Shown: piece after piece, positions 1 to 8,846 of the stretch
Layout: the number at the start of each line of letters is the position of its first letter
Numbering within the stretch: position 1 is the stretch's first letter
Source: an uncultured Chromatiaceae bacterium
Lineage (GTDB): Bacteria > Pseudomonadota > Gammaproteobacteria > Enterobacterales > Alteromonadaceae
Direction of reading: 5' to 3'
Length of the DNA: 33,538 nt
Assembly: GCA_946482615.1 (NCBI GenBank)
Contig: CAMLSF010000021.1
Span: 1-33,538, forward strand
The notes under the pieces: generated by a model
Database searches by the model: none
Told to the model about the DNA's origin: nothing
What the model saw: only the letters and a program-made list of their open reading frames with translations
Made by a program: the position numbers and the translations under genes

Positions 1-11
1 CTGTATGCCAT
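1..11 (-). CDS. iscU: Fe-S scaffold protein IscU, first codons only
   Basis: Read on the minus strand, an ATG at 11-9 is followed by codons for Ala, Tyr and the first two bases of a Ser/Arg codon, after which the window ends. M-A-Y-S is the usual start of IscU. It lies 41 bases downstream of the iscS stop, the expected isc operon order (iscR-iscS-iscU). A GAGG Shine-Dalgarno sequence precedes the ATG. Only the start is seen, so the call rests mainly on operon context. Confidence 0.8.
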
Positions 12-52
12 GATTTATATCCTCAAATTCCTATGGGAATAATGCTGTTAAC

Positions 53-1267
53 TTAGTGTGCAACCCAGGCTACAGTGCCTAAATCCACGCCGTCTTTGTA
101 CATTTCCCACAGAGGTGACATGTCGCGTAACTTACCAATGGCGTCATGCACTATCTTAATGGTGTGATCAATTTGCTCTTCCGTGGTGTAACGGCCGATG
201 CTGAACCGGATAGAACTGTGTGCCAGCTCGTCGGTTAAACCCAAAGCACGTAATACGTATGAAGGTTCCAGACTGGCTGAAGTACAGGCTGAACCTGAAG
301 ATACGGCGATGTCTTTTAACGCCATAATCAGCGACTCACCTTCAACATAGTTAAAGCTGACGTTAGTAATACCAGGCACACGTTGTACCGCATCACCATT
401 TAAAAACACCTGTTCGATGTCTTTGATACCGTTTAATAAACGGTCGCGTAATACAGCGATACGTTCACGCTCAGCGTGCATTTCTTCTTTGGCAATACGG
501 AAAGCTTCACCCATAGCCACAATCTGGTGTGTGGCTAAAGTGCCTGAACGCATACCACGCTCATGACCACCACCGTGCGTCTGAGCTTCTAAACGAATAC
601 GTGGCTTACGACGTACATACAAAGCGCCAATGCCTTTAGGACCATAAGTTTTGTGGCCAGAGAACGACATCAGATCGACTTTTAACGTCTCTAAATCTAT
701 ATCCACTTTGCCTGTGGCCTGAGCTGCATCGACATGGAAAATAATGCCTTTGCTGCGACACAACTCACCAATAGCAGCGATATCCTGAATGACACCAATT
801 TCGTTGTTCACAAACATAATGCTGATGACAGTGGTATCAGGACGGATAGCGGCTTCTAATTTATTCAGGTCCACTAAACCATTGGCTTCGACATCCAGAT
901 AAGTCACTTCAAAACCTTCACGTTCTAAAGCGCGCATGGTATCCAGTACAGCTTTATGTTCAGTTTTGGCGGTGATCAGGTGTTTACCTTTTTTATGGTA
1001 AAACTGAGCTGCACCTTTGATCGCTAAGTTGTTGGATTCAGTCGCACCTGAAGTGAACACAATTTCACGAGGGTCGGCGTTGACCAGTTCGGCAATTTGC
1101 GCACGGGCAATTTCTACCGCTTCTTCTGCCTGCCAGCCGAACTTGTGCGAACGTGACGCCGGATTACCAAAGGAACCATCCATAGTCAAAAATTGCATCA
1201 GTTTTTCGGCCACCCGCGGATCAACCGGGGTTGTGGCTGCATAATCTAGATAAATAGGTAGCTTCAT
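53..1267 (-). CDS. iscS: Cysteine desulfurase IscS
   Basis: Pyridoxal-phosphate enzyme that takes sulfur from L-cysteine and passes it as a persulfide to IscU for Fe-S cluster assembly, and to tRNA thiolation and other acceptors, in the cytosol. The protein is 404 residues, the same size as E. coli IscS. The PLP lysine is K206 in the SGHK motif and the persulfide cysteine is C328 in the SSGSACTS loop, both at the same numbers as in E. coli. The N-terminal LDYAATTP motif is intact. The ATG has a GGAG Shine-Dalgarno 6 bases upstream. It is the second gene of the isc operon, 19 bases after iscR, and is expected to be repressed by holo-IscR through the promoter upstream of iscR. Confidence 0.98.
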   Translation of the reverse strand: MKLPIYLDYAATTPVDPRVAEKLMQFLTMDGSFGNPASRSHKFGWQAEEAVEIARAQIAELVNADPREIVFTSGATESNNLAIKGAAQFYHKKGKHLITAKTEHKAVLDTMRALEREGFEVTYLDVEANGLVDLNKLEAAIRPDTTVISIMFVNNEIGVIQDIAAIGELCRSKGIIFHVDAAQATGKVDIDLETLKVDLMSFSGHKTYGPKGIGALYVRRKPRIRLEAQTHGGGHERGMRSGTLATHQIVAMGEAFRIAKEEMHAERERIAVLRDRLLNGIKDIEQVFLNGDAVQRVPGITNVSFNYVEGESLIMALKDIAVSSGSACTSASLEPSYVLRALGLTDELAHSSIRFSIGRYTTEEQIDHTIKIVHDAIGKLRDMSPLWEMYKDGVDLGTVAWVAH

Positions 1268-1286
1268 TTTCTGCTCCGGCTTTTGC

Positions 1287-1769
1287 CTACAACTGGCAAC
1301 TGACTTCGATTTCAGTTGCTGGATTTTTTAACACACGGCCATCTTGCCGTTTCGCCACTTTTTTCACTTCATTCTGGCGAACCAGTTCACCTAAAGTGAT
1401 ACCGGTGAGGAAGTCTTCGATACGGTCGCTTAAGTCACTCCACAAAGTGTGGGTTAAACATTTAGCGCCGCTTTGACAATCAGATTTACCCTGACAACGT
1501 GTGGCATCTACGGATTCATCCACCGCACTGATCACAGCAGAGACCGATATTTGCATTGGATCTAACCCCAGCTGGTAACCACCACCCGGACCACGCACGC
1601 TGCTGACCAGACCTTGTTTGCGCAAACGGGCAAACAGCTGTTCAAGATAAGACAGGGAAATGCCCTGACGTTCAGAGATATCCGCCAATGATACCGGGCC
1701 AGACTCTGCATGTAATGCAACATCCAGCATAGCTGTCACAGCGTAACGGCCTTTTGAAGTTAAACGCAT
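1287..1769 (-). CDS. iscR: Fe-S cluster regulator IscR
   Basis: Rrf2-family transcription factor that binds a [2Fe-2S] cluster and represses its own operon when clusters are abundant. The 160-residue protein has the N-terminal winged helix ([16 protein letters not shown], then the RGPGGGYQL wing near 59-68). The cluster ligands C92, C98, C104 and H107 are all present at the positions used by E. coli IscR, which separates it from other Rrf2 regulators. The ATG is preceded by GGGAG. Two IscR-type binding sites lie over its own promoter, so the autoregulatory loop is visible in the sequence. iscS follows directly. Confidence 0.97.
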   Translation of the reverse strand: MRLTSKGRYAVTAMLDVALHAESGPVSLADISERQGISLSYLEQLFARLRKQGLVSSVRGPGGGYQLGLDPMQISVSAVISAVDESVDATRCQGKSDCQSGAKCLTHTLWSDLSDRIEDFLTGITLGELVRQNEVKKVAKRQDGRVLKNPATEIEVSCQL

Positions 1770-1797
1770 AACGGACTCCCTGAAACGAATGGCGCAA

Positions 1798-1825
1798 ATT
1801 GTACATTCTTGACTGTTTTAGTCAA
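1798..1825 (-). promoter_or_regulatory. Predicted sigma-70 promoter of iscR-iscS-iscU
   Basis: On the minus strand a -35 element TTGACT (1825-1820) and a -10 element TACAAT (1803-1798) are separated by 16 bases, about 30 bases upstream of the iscR ATG. The -35 and the spacer lie inside the first IscR-like palindrome, so bound IscR would cover the polymerase site. Confidence 0.75.
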
Positions 1826-1829
1826 GTAT
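1805..1829. promoter_or_regulatory. IscR type 1 operator, site A
   Basis: A 25-base imperfect palindrome with core GACTGTTTTAGTC flanked by TT and AAGTAT. By eye it matches 24 of 25 positions of the published type 1 IscR consensus (half-sites GACT and AGTC, 3' end TAT). It overlaps the -35 region of the iscR promoter, consistent with repression by [2Fe-2S]-IscR. Confidence 0.85.
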
Positions 1830-1854
1830 TAATCCTACCATTTTAGTCAGGTAT
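1830..1854. promoter_or_regulatory. IscR type 1 operator, site B
   Basis: This 25-base site abuts the first with no gap. The right half-site (TTTTAGTCAGGTAT) matches the type 1 consensus completely. The left half is degraded: TACC stands where GACT is expected. Tandem type 1 sites upstream of iscR are also known in E. coli. Confidence 0.65.
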
Positions 1855-1902
1855 TATCCGTTTAGGTTCAACTCTTTTTCCGATGATTCACCCTTTGATT
1901 CT

Positions 1903-2712
1903 CTAAATCGTCGGATCAAAAGCCTCTACAGCTTTTTTACGTTGCTCTGCCGCTTCACGCTCCGCCTGAATAAAAGCTTCATCATCAATAGCGATTTCCG
2001 GCATGATTTCGCAGACATTACCACCGAGCTGATTAACACTCTGGCAGAGCTCAGTCACTTTGTTATCCAGAAAATGCATATGATCCAGCATCCGCCCCAT
2101 CGCATTGGCGACCGGATCCGGGTTGTCACTGGAGACTGCATACGCATCAAAACCAAACTTTTTCGCCATTTGCTGACGCTGTTCAGTCAGGGCCATATCC
2201 TGTTTAGCCACAATACGACCCGGAATACCCACTACAGTCGCCCCTGCCGGTACATCTTTGACTACCACAGCGTTAGAGCCGATACGGGCACACTCACCGA
2301 CATACAAAGGGCCCAATACTTTGGCACCAGCCCCTATCACTACACCATTGCCTAAAGTCGGGTGGCGTTTACCCGGATTCCAGCTGGTGCCGCCCAGGGT
2401 CACGCCGTGGTACAAAGTGACGTCATCGCCAATTTCAGCAGTTTCACCTATCACCACACCCATACCATGGTCGATAAAAAAACGACGGCCAATTTTTGCA
2501 CCAGGATGAATTTCTACCCCGGTCAGCCAACGGGCTATAGTGCTTAAAAAACGCGCCAGCCATTTCCAGTTGGCTTTCCACAGACGGTGGTTCATTCTGT
2601 GCCACCAGATGGCATGCAAACCCGGATAGTTAGTCAGTACTTCAAAAGAACTGCGAGCTGCCGGATCCCGCTCGAACACACTTTTAATGTCTTCTTTGAT
2701 ACCTGCAAACAT
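1903..2712 (-). CDS. cysE: Serine O-acetyltransferase
   Basis: Transfers acetyl from acetyl-CoA to L-serine, giving O-acetylserine, the carbon skeleton for cysteine synthesis. It supplies cysteine for the IscS reaction encoded next door. The protein has the helical N-terminal domain ([16 protein letters not shown]) and a left-handed beta-helix of hexapeptide repeats, with [16 protein letters not shown] and the [22 protein letters not shown] motif that carries the catalytic His. I start it at the ATG at 2712 (MFAGIKEDI, 269 residues) because an AGGA lies 8 bases upstream. The longer frame to 2763 would overlap trmJ by about 40 bases and adds non-conserved residues; 2721 is an alternative. A C-terminal tail of roughly 80 residues follows the beta-helix. 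It sits 10 bases after trmJ. Confidence 0.93.
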   Translation of the reverse strand: MFAGIKEDIKSVFERDPAARSSFEVLTNYPGLHAIWWHRMNHRLWKANWKWLARFLSTIARWLTGVEIHPGAKIGRRFFIDHGMGVVIGETAEIGDDVTLYHGVTLGGTSWNPGKRHPTLGNGVVIGAGAKVLGPLYVGECARIGSNAVVVKDVPAGATVVGIPGRIVAKQDMALTEQRQQMAKKFGFDAYAVSSDNPDPVANAMGRMLDHMHFLDNKVTELCQSVNQLGGNVCEIMPEIAIDDEAFIQAEREAAEQRKKAVEAFDPTI

Positions 2713-2722
2713 CTTCCACATC

Positions 2723-3445
2723 CTATTGCTTGGTGGTGCGTTGAATCGAGGCCAGAATGCCACGCAAAATATTCAGTTCCTGATCATCTGGTCTGGAACG
2801 GGCAAACAGGCGGCGTAATCTGGTCATCACAATGCCTGGGTGCTGCTTGATAATAAAACCTGTGTCGCTAAGGGTTTGTTCCAGATGCACATAAAACTTC
2901 TCCATCTGGTCGATTTCCGGGTAAAGCGTTAAGTCTTGGTCCTGAACTTTGTCCTGCCGGGCTAAAAAAGCCACCCGCACTTCATAGGCAATAATTTGCA
3001 CTGCCATAGCTAAATTCAAGGAGCTGTATTCAGGATTGGCCGGAATACAGACGTGAAAGTTGCACATTTGCAACTCTTCGTTGGTCAGGCCATTGTTTTC
3101 ACGGCCAAACACCAATGCCACAGGTTTTTGGGTCGCTTCCAGTACAGCTTTTTCGCCACATTCACGCGGTTCCAGCATAGGCCAGGACAAAGTACGGGAA
3201 CGGGCGCTGGTGCCAACCACTAAACCACAATCGGATATGGCCTGCTCCAGAGTCTCCACCACCTGAGCATTGGCAAGAATATCACTGGCACCTGCCGACA
3301 ATGCATAAGCCTGACCGTCCGGTAATTCTTTAGGAGACACCAGCACCAGCTTGCTTAAGCCCATAGTTTTCATGGCGCGGGCAACCGAACCTATATTTCC
3401 GGTATGAGAAGTACCTACTAACACAATACGGATCTGATCTAACAT
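2723..3445 (-). CDS. trmJ: tRNA (cytidine/uridine-2'-O-)-methyltransferase TrmJ
   Basis: SPOUT-superfamily enzyme that 2'-O-methylates the nucleotide at position 32 of the tRNA anticodon loop, using S-adenosylmethionine. The N-terminal stretch [25 protein letters not shown] is nearly the same as E. coli TrmJ as I recall it. The knot motifs ([16 protein letters not shown], then [14 protein letters not shown]) follow near residues 115-155. A GTG at 3451 could open the frame, but the ATG at 3445 ([10 protein letters not shown]) matches the family start and has GGAG 5 bases upstream. That gives 240 residues. trmJ-cysE-iscR-iscS is a recurrent gammaproteobacterial order. Confidence 0.95.
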   Translation of the reverse strand: MLDQIRIVLVGTSHTGNIGSVARAMKTMGLSKLVLVSPKELPDGQAYALSAGASDILANAQVVETLEQAISDCGLVVGTSARSRTLSWPMLEPRECGEKAVLEATQKPVALVFGRENNGLTNEELQMCNFHVCIPANPEYSSLNLAMAVQIIAYEVRVAFLARQDKVQDQDLTLYPEIDQMEKFYVHLEQTLSDTGFIIKQHPGIVMTRLRRLFARSRPDDQELNILRGILASIQRTTKQ

Positions 3446-3525
3446 GCCCACTCCAGCCTAATACACTGTTTCAATTCTGAAGCTATCTTCAGCCCAACAG
3501 CACGCTTACAAATTCAAGGGGCGGC

Positions 3526-3554
3526 ATTTTATCACAGCATAAAATTTTTGTTGA
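3526..3554 (-). promoter_or_regulatory. Candidate promoter of trmJ-cysE
   Basis: On the minus strand TCAACA (3554-3549) and TAAAAT (3531-3526) are spaced by 17 bases, about 80 bases upstream of the trmJ start. The -10 is good and the -35 is weak. This lies in the 250-base divergent gap before the methyltransferase gene, which otherwise shows no gene. Confidence 0.4.
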
Positions 3555-3695
3555 TTGAAATTTAGCAGTCCAGCCATCCAAAAATCGATAAGCGGACCCG
3601 TCGTCCCACAAATATCGCCGCTGGTGATTTCTGACTGCAAAAGATCTTGTGCTTTGTTACACTAGCGCAGGTTTTTAACTCAGAAGGATCGTGTT

Positions 3696-4520
3696 ATGAA
3701 GGCGTTATCGCAATTCGTTTTAGTATCCAGTTTAGTGCTCACTCAGTTTTCTTTTGCCCATGCTGATACCACAGCTTTACAACAGGCAGTGCAAAACCCT
3801 GCCCGCACTGAAGCCAATAAAGCGCGAGACCAATACAGACATCCGGTTGAAACCTTAGCTTTTTTTGAGGTGACACCACAAAGTACAGTGGTTGAAATAT
3901 CTCCTGGTGCAGGCTGGTACACCGAAATTCTGGCTCCTTTGCTGGCCAAAGAAGGTAAATACTACGCAGCGCATTTCCCAGCCAACAGCACTTCAGACTA
4001 TGCCAAACGCAATTTAGCGGCCTTTAAAGAAAAACTGGCGTCCGATCCTATTTACAGTCAGGTCGTAGTCACCGAATTTTCACCATTACCAGGCCAGCAA
4101 GTGGCACCAGCCAATAGAGCTGATGTGGTACTGACCTTCCGTAATCTGCACAACTGGTATATGCAAAAAGGTGAACAAGGCATGATCGACGCGTTTGCTT
4201 CCTTTTATGCGGCGTTAAAACCAGGCGGTGTATTGGGTGTGGTAGAACACCGTTTACCTGAAGCTAAAAAGACAGCGGACTGGTTAAAGTCTGGTTATTT
4301 CCCACAAAGTCTGGCCATTGAACTGGCGCAAAAAGCTGGTTTTGTATTAGAGGCCAGCAGCGAAATCAACGCCAATCCTAAAGATACAGCCGATCATCCG
4401 GGTGGTGTCTGGACTTTACCTCCAACTTTGTCACAAAAAGAGCAGGATAAAGAAAAGTATCTGGCCATTGGTGAAAGTGACCGCATGACGCTGAAATTCC
4501 GCAAACCAGCAGCCAAATAG
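3696..4520 (+). CDS. Exported class I SAM-dependent methyltransferase-like protein
   Basis: A 274-residue protein with a clear Sec signal peptide (MKALSQFVLVSSLVLTQFSFAHA, cleavage probably after residue 23). It is followed by a Rossmann-type methyltransferase fold. The SAM-binding motif I is seen as VVEISPGAGWYTEILAPLL near residues 66-84. A later segment, ADVVLTFRNLHNWYM (near 143-157), fits motif IV of the predicted methyltransferase family COG4798. The substrate is unknown. An exported SAM enzyme is odd because SAM is cytosolic; the domain may bind something else. The ATG has AGAAGGA upstream. It stands alone on plus and ends in its own terminator, whose hairpin contains the stop codon. 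Confidence 0.75.
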   Translation: MKALSQFVLVSSLVLTQFSFAHADTTALQQAVQNPARTEANKARDQYRHPVETLAFFEVTPQSTVVEISPGAGWYTEILAPLLAKEGKYYAAHFPANSTSDYAKRNLAAFKEKLASDPIYSQVVVTEFSPLPGQQVAPANRADVVLTFRNLHNWYMQKGEQGMIDAFASFYAALKPGGVLGVVEHRLPEAKKTADWLKSGYFPQSLAIELAQKAGFVLEASSEINANPKDTADHPGGVWTLPPTLSQKEQDKEKYLAIGESDRMTLKFRKPAAK

Positions 4521-4535
4521 GCTGCTGTTTGTTTT
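4507..4535 (+). terminator. Intrinsic terminator overlapping the methyltransferase stop codon
   Basis: An 8-bp perfect stem CAGCAGCC/GGCTGCTG (4507-4514 and 4520-4527) with a 5-base loop is followed by TTTGTTTT. The TAG stop (4518-4520) lies in the loop and at the start of the right arm. Confidence 0.75.
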
Positions 4536-4600
4536 AGTAACTCAGATTTGATTGACCTTGTTTGAATAAAATTTCTGGACTGATTAGGGCGAAACTGACG

Positions 4601-5887
4601 ATGAAAGTATTAGTAATAGGTGGTGGCGGTCGTGAACATGCTCTGGCATGGAAAGCTGCACAATCGACTCATGTGACACAAGTCTTTGTAGCTCCGGGTA
4701 ATGCAGGTACTGCACTGGAAGCCAATCTGACCAATGTGGCTATTGCAGCTGATGATGTAGCGGCCCTGACCGCTTTTGCCAAAAGTGAAGGTATAGCTTT
4801 GACTATAGTGGGCCCCGAAGCCCCACTGGCCAAAGGTGTGGTGGATACCTTCCGTCAGAATGGTCTGGCTATTTTTGGCCCTACTCAGGCTTCTGCTCAA
4901 CTCGAAAGCTCCAAAGCTTTTGCCAAAGACTTTTTAGCCCGTCATAAAATTCCAACGGCATCTTATGCCAACTTTACAGAGATTGAACCTGCGAAAGCTT
5001 ATGTCAAAGCCAATGGCACTCCGATCGTGATTAAAGCTGATGGTTTAGCGGCAGGCAAAGGCGTGATTATCGCTCAGACCGAAGCTGAAGCTTTTGCTGC
5101 GATAGAGGATATGCTCTCTGGTAACAAGTTTGGCTCAGCCGGCAGCCGTGTGGTGATTGAAGAGTTTTTAACGGGTGAAGAAGCATCCTTTATTGTGATG
5201 GTCGATGGCACTCACGCTTTAGCTTTTGCATCCTCTCAGGATCACAAAGCCCGTGATGATGGTGATAAAGGCCCTAATACAGGGGGGATGGGAGCTTATT
5301 CACCAGCGCCTGTAGTGACGCCTGCTGTCCACGATTGGGTGATGCAAAATGTGATTTACCCTACAGTCAATGGCATGGCGTCTGAAGGCCATATCTACAC
5401 AGGTTTCCTCTATGCAGGTTTGATGGTTGCACCTGATGGCACCTGCAAAGTGCTGGAATTTAACTGCCGTTTTGGTGACCCTGAAACTCAGCCTATTATG
5501 ATGCGTTTGCAGTCCGATTTAGTCGAGCTGTGTCAGGCCGCTGTAGAAGGTAAATTAGCTCAGCAACAGATCAAATTCGACAGCCGCGCTGCTGTAGGTG
5601 TAGTACTGGCGGCTGGTGGTTATCCGGACGAGTACCGTAAAGGGGATGTGATTTCAGGTTTACCGACAGACGACAGCCGTGAAGCCAAAGTATTCCACGC
5701 TGGTACTGTGTTAAAAGACGGCCAGGTATTAACAGCTGGTGGCCGGGTGCTTTGTGCCACTGCTTTAGGTGCCAATGTGACTGCAGCACAAAAAGCGGCC
5801 TATGAGCTTACCGATAAAGTACAGTGGGACGGCGTATTTAGTCGCCGTGATATAGGGTATCGCGCAATCAAACGTGAAAACAGCTAA
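4601..5887 (+). CDS. purD: Phosphoribosylamine-glycine ligase (GARS)
   Basis: Cytosolic ATP-grasp enzyme of de novo purine synthesis: joins glycine to 5-phosphoribosylamine with ATP hydrolysis. MKVLVIGGGGREHALAWK is the family N-terminus, so I start at the ATG at 4601 (428 residues, the normal length). A TTG at 4562 would add 13 residues of no family similarity. ATP-grasp features follow: SKAFAKDFLARHKIPTA, then VIKADGLAAGKGV near 155-167, and the metal-binding region CRFGDPETQ near 288-296. No purH lies next to it within the window, although purHD pairs are common. No PurR-like operator was recognised upstream. A strong terminator follows at 5959. Confidence 0.97.
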   Translation: MKVLVIGGGGREHALAWKAAQSTHVTQVFVAPGNAGTALEANLTNVAIAADDVAALTAFAKSEGIALTIVGPEAPLAKGVVDTFRQNGLAIFGPTQASAQLESSKAFAKDFLARHKIPTASYANFTEIEPAKAYVKANGTPIVIKADGLAAGKGVIIAQTEAEAFAAIEDMLSGNKFGSAGSRVVIEEFLTGEEASFIVMVDGTHALAFASSQDHKARDDGDKGPNTGGMGAYSPAPVVTPAVHDWVMQNVIYPTVNGMASEGHIYTGFLYAGLMVAPDGTCKVLEFNCRFGDPETQPIMMRLQSDLVELCQAAVEGKLAQQQIKFDSRAAVGVVLAAGGYPDEYRKGDVISGLPTDDSREAKVFHAGTVLKDGQVLTAGGRVLCATALGANVTAAQKAAYELTDKVQWDGVFSRRDIGYRAIKRENS

Positions 5888-5890
5888 CTA

Positions 5891-5945
5891 CCCGCTGTAC
5901 TTGAAGCTGCAATCTTGTTGATTGCAACATCAATTACTTAGGGTA
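5891..5945 (+). repeat. Short copy of a dispersed imperfect-palindrome element
   Basis: The stretch begins CCCGCTGTACTTGAAG and ends CAATTACTTAGGGT. Its arms 5897-5914 and 5920-5937 pair over 18 bases with three mismatches around a TTGTT loop. Both ends recur, in the opposite orientation, at 17664-17783, where about 65 extra bases separate them. It sits 3 bases after the purD stop and just before the purD terminator. Confidence 0.7.
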
Positions 5946-5958
5946 TTGTTTTATCTTT

Positions 5959-5981
5959 AAGGCGCCGTTCGGCGCCTTTTT
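5959..5981 (+). terminator. Intrinsic terminator after purD
   Basis: A perfect stem AAGGCGCC/GGCGCCTT with a GTTC tetraloop runs directly into a TTTTT tract. It is downstream of purD and the short repeat and upstream of the nuclease gene. Confidence 0.93.
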
Positions 5982-6093
5982 GCTATTCACAGCAATTTCA
6001 TACGAAATTCAACGATTTATCCTTGTAGATTTTTCTCACTGCCTTAGGCTGTACGCATCTGTGTTTATGCCCCTGAATTAAAGGACGCTTTTA

Positions 6094-7872
6094 ATGAAAC
6101 TCTCTGTATTTACCTTATTGGTGCTGACTGCCGTATCATTTGGTGCGACCGCCACTTGTCAGATTGAAACTCCTGTTTCTGCTATTCAAGGCGAAACGAA
6201 ACAAAGCCCGTTGCTGAACAAAACAGTCTCTACTTCCGGAGTAGTCACAGCTGTCTTGTATCCGGACAGCAAAGCAGCAGGGGTGCTGCTGCAAAGCCTG
6301 ACCCCAGATAACAATCCAAAAACCAGTGAGGCTTTGTTGATTGCCGATCAAGCTCTGGTACAAAAAGTAAAGCCGGGCCAACTTTTAGAAGTAAAAGGCA
6401 AGGTTGTTGAACTTAATGGCATGACAGCTTTGGTAGATGTATCAAGCTCGGTTTGTGGCCAACAAGCTGCGCCACAACCTGTAACAGCAAAAGTGCCAGT
6501 GCAGTCTAAGCAAGACTGGGAAGCGCTGGAAGGCCAGTATCTGTCTTTTCCACAACACTTAGTGGTCAATGACAGCTACGGTTTGTCGCGGTATGGCGAA
6601 GTGTTGTTAGCCGATAAAAGACTCTGGGTAGCCACTGAACTACACAGACCGGGCAAAACGGCTACTGCGTTTGAACAACAACAGCGTTTAGGCGAGCTGA
6701 TACTGGACGATGGTATTTTTAAACAGAATCCTGAACCTGTGATTTTCCCGGACGGCAACTTATCGGCCAGCAATACGCTACGGGTCGGTGATACAGTAAA
6801 AAACCTGCAGGGTTATCTGATAGAGACCAAACAAGGTTATCGTTTAGTGGCAGCACAAGTGCCTGACTTTGTAGCCAGCAATGCCAGAGCCGAAGCGCCC
6901 AAAGCCAAAGCCGCGGATCATATCCGGGTCGCCAGCTTTAATGTGCTGAACTTTTTTACCGGAGAAAATGCCGCCAATCCTTTCCCTACCCGTCGTGGTG
7001 CGACAAATGCCAATGAGCTGCAGCGTCAGCAGGCGAAAATGATAGCGGCTTTATCCCGTATGGATGCTGATGTCATAGGGTTGCTGGAGGTTGAAAACAA
7101 CGGTGTTGACGAGCGCAGTGCTTTGGCCACCATAGTACGGGAGTTGAATAAAGCCTTAGGCGAAAAGCGCTATGCCTTTGTTAAACCGGAAGCATCTCAG
7201 GGCACTGATGCCATTAAAGTCGCTCTGATTTATGACCAGCAAAAACTGACTGAAACCGGTCAAGCAGCGGTTACAGTACAAGGGCCTTTTGCTTATGGTT
7301 CACGTGCGCCTTTAGCCCAAAGCTTCAAAGCCAAAACAGCTGCAACTGACTTTACTGTCAGCATCAATCACTTTAAATCCAAAGGCAGTTGCCCGGAGCC
7401 TCAGTCTGGCATTGTTGATAAAGCCAATAGTGATAATAAAGATGGTCAGGGCTGCTGGAACCAATCCCGTGTTGAGGCGGCAAAAGCCTTAACGGTCTGG
7501 TTGCAGACCCAGCCTACAGCTGTCAATACCCCGCATCAACTGGTGATAGGTGATTTAAATGCTTACCGCCAGGAAGATCCTGTGTATACACTGGAACAGG
7601 CAGGTTGGGTGCACTTGGCACCCACCGGAGAGACAGGCCACTATTCTTATGTTTACAAAGGCCGCACAGGCTCATTGGATCATGCACTTGCCAGCAAAAG
7701 CATGGCCAAACAGCTGACTCAATTCCAGCACTGGAATATCAATGCCGACGAACCAGCTGTTTTGGATTACAACACAGAGTTTAAATCAAAAGCTCAGCAA
7801 CAAAGTTTGTATGCAGCGGATCCATACCGTTCATCGGATCATGACCCTGTGCTGATTGACTTTAAGTTTTAA
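6094..7872 (+). CDS. Secreted ExeM/NucH-type endonuclease/exonuclease/phosphatase-family nuclease
   Basis: A 592-residue exported protein. Residues 1-21 form a signal peptide (MKLSVFTLLVLTAVSFGATAT). Residues about 25-260 resemble the OB-fold region found before the catalytic domain in ExeM/NucH nucleases. From about 277 comes the metal-dependent EEP domain: IRVASFNVLNFF, then ADVIGLLEVENNG with the metal-binding Glu, GDLNAY (D487, N489) and the terminal SSDHDP with catalytic H583. Such enzymes cut extracellular DNA for phosphate scavenging or biofilm remodelling. Shewanella ExeM is longer, with extra domains and a membrane anchor; none is visible here, so this one is probably free. AAAGGA precedes the ATG. 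The stop overlaps that of the opposing gene. Confidence 0.88.
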   Translation: MKLSVFTLLVLTAVSFGATATCQIETPVSAIQGETKQSPLLNKTVSTSGVVTAVLYPDSKAAGVLLQSLTPDNNPKTSEALLIADQALVQKVKPGQLLEVKGKVVELNGMTALVDVSSSVCGQQAAPQPVTAKVPVQSKQDWEALEGQYLSFPQHLVVNDSYGLSRYGEVLLADKRLWVATELHRPGKTATAFEQQQRLGELILDDGIFKQNPEPVIFPDGNLSASNTLRVGDTVKNLQGYLIETKQGYRLVAAQVPDFVASNARAEAPKAKAADHIRVASFNVLNFFTGENAANPFPTRRGATNANELQRQQAKMIAALSRMDADVIGLLEVENNGVDERSALATIVRELNKALGEKRYAFVKPEASQGTDAIKVALIYDQQKLTETGQAAVTVQGPFAYGSRAPLAQSFKAKTAATDFTVSINHFKSKGSCPEPQSGIVDKANSDNKDGQGCWNQSRVEAAKALTVWLQTQPTAVNTPHQLVIGDLNAYRQEDPVYTLEQAGWVHLAPTGETGHYSYVYKGRTGSLDHALASKSMAKQLTQFQHWNINADEPAVLDYNTEFKSKAQQQSLYAADPYRSSDHDPVLIDFKF

Positions 7873-8738
7873 ACCTTACACACAAAAGCCAGCTGACTGC
7901 GCTCTTTATTGAGCGCAAAACGGCTGATTTCAGTGCCACAGTCTTTGGATAAGTCTAACCACAAAGTCCAGCCTTGTGTGCCTGTGGCTTGCCACTGATA
8001 AATTTTCGTACCAGCTGACACCAGTAAAGTATCTGCCGACCACCAGACTAAATCTTGTCCCCCTGCCGGCAGCGCCAGTTCTGTCTGAGTTGTGGTTTTT
8101 GTCTTTACATCATAAAAACTCAGATACAACTGCTGCTGTTTAGCTTCTGTGTAATACCCCTTTTGCGTGCCAGGCTGCCAGCTTAAAGCCCGGCCTACAC
8201 CAGTCGCCAGCGTAGTCAGCTTGCCGTTTTTATCCAGATACCGCACTGTGTGGTTGTCTTCTTTGTCGCCCAGAATAAACAACAACAAATCCTGATCCGG
8301 TCCCCAGGCATGGTAACCCACCCCTTTAGGTTCGGCTTTGAGTAAACTGCTGTGGCCTTGCCAGTCGACTTTCCATAAGCGCTGGGTTTGATCCGCTTCC
8401 ACCACCACCACAGAAAGTCCTGAGCCATCAGGCAATAAGGTAGGCGAATACTCACTTAATGCCGTTTTGCTCAGCAGTTGCTGCTGTTTCTCAGTGATCG
8501 AATAAAACCCGATATCGGTCTGGACTGTTGCATCCTTAGCCTGCTCCAGCGTAAAAAATAAGCTTTTTCCGTCCGCACTAAAAGCAGGCTGGTTGATATA
8601 AGTGGGAGTTTTGTTAATCTTAATTGTATTGGACACAATTAAATTATCTGACAAATCAGTAAGATATAAATTATATTGTGGTAATGCTGCTGTCGCAGGC
8701 AAAGCCAGTACAGCCAAAGCAAAAGAGACTAGTCGCAC
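7869..8738 (-). CDS. Exported TolB-like beta-propeller protein
   Basis: A 289-residue protein with a short signal peptide (MRLVSFALAVLALPATA) and repeated propeller blades of the WD40/PD40 type: INQPAFSADGKSLFFT, EYSPTLLPDGSGLSVV, HAWGPDQDLLLFI, LSWQPGTQKGYYT and ISRFALNKERSQLAF. This is the lattice seen in the C-terminal part of TolB, but there is no TolB N-terminal domain. No catalytic motif is seen, so it is probably a binding or scaffolding protein in the periplasm. Translation starts at GTG (8738) with AGGA 7 bases upstream. Its stop overlaps the nuclease stop by 4 bases in convergent orientation. The specific function is unknown. Confidence 0.7.
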   Translation of the reverse strand: MRLVSFALAVLALPATAALPQYNLYLTDLSDNLIVSNTIKINKTPTYINQPAFSADGKSLFFTLEQAKDATVQTDIGFYSITEKQQQLLSKTALSEYSPTLLPDGSGLSVVVVEADQTQRLWKVDWQGHSSLLKAEPKGVGYHAWGPDQDLLLFILGDKEDNHTVRYLDKNGKLTTLATGVGRALSWQPGTQKGYYTEAKQQQLYLSFYDVKTKTTTQTELALPAGGQDLVWWSADTLLVSAGTKIYQWQATGTQGWTLWLDLSKDCGTEISRFALNKERSQLAFVCKV

Positions 8739-8846
8739 CTGGTGATCCTTTTTTGTTTTCCAGCAACAGCTTTATGACTGTGCTTGCAGTGACCTTACTT
8801 TATCCTTTATGGTAGTTGGCTGACAATCAACACAGCCAGGCTTTTT

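Noticed and set aside
4562..4600. TTG start for purD
   Set aside because: The 13 added residues are unlike PurD and the ATG at 4601 begins the conserved MKVLVIGGGGREHA.
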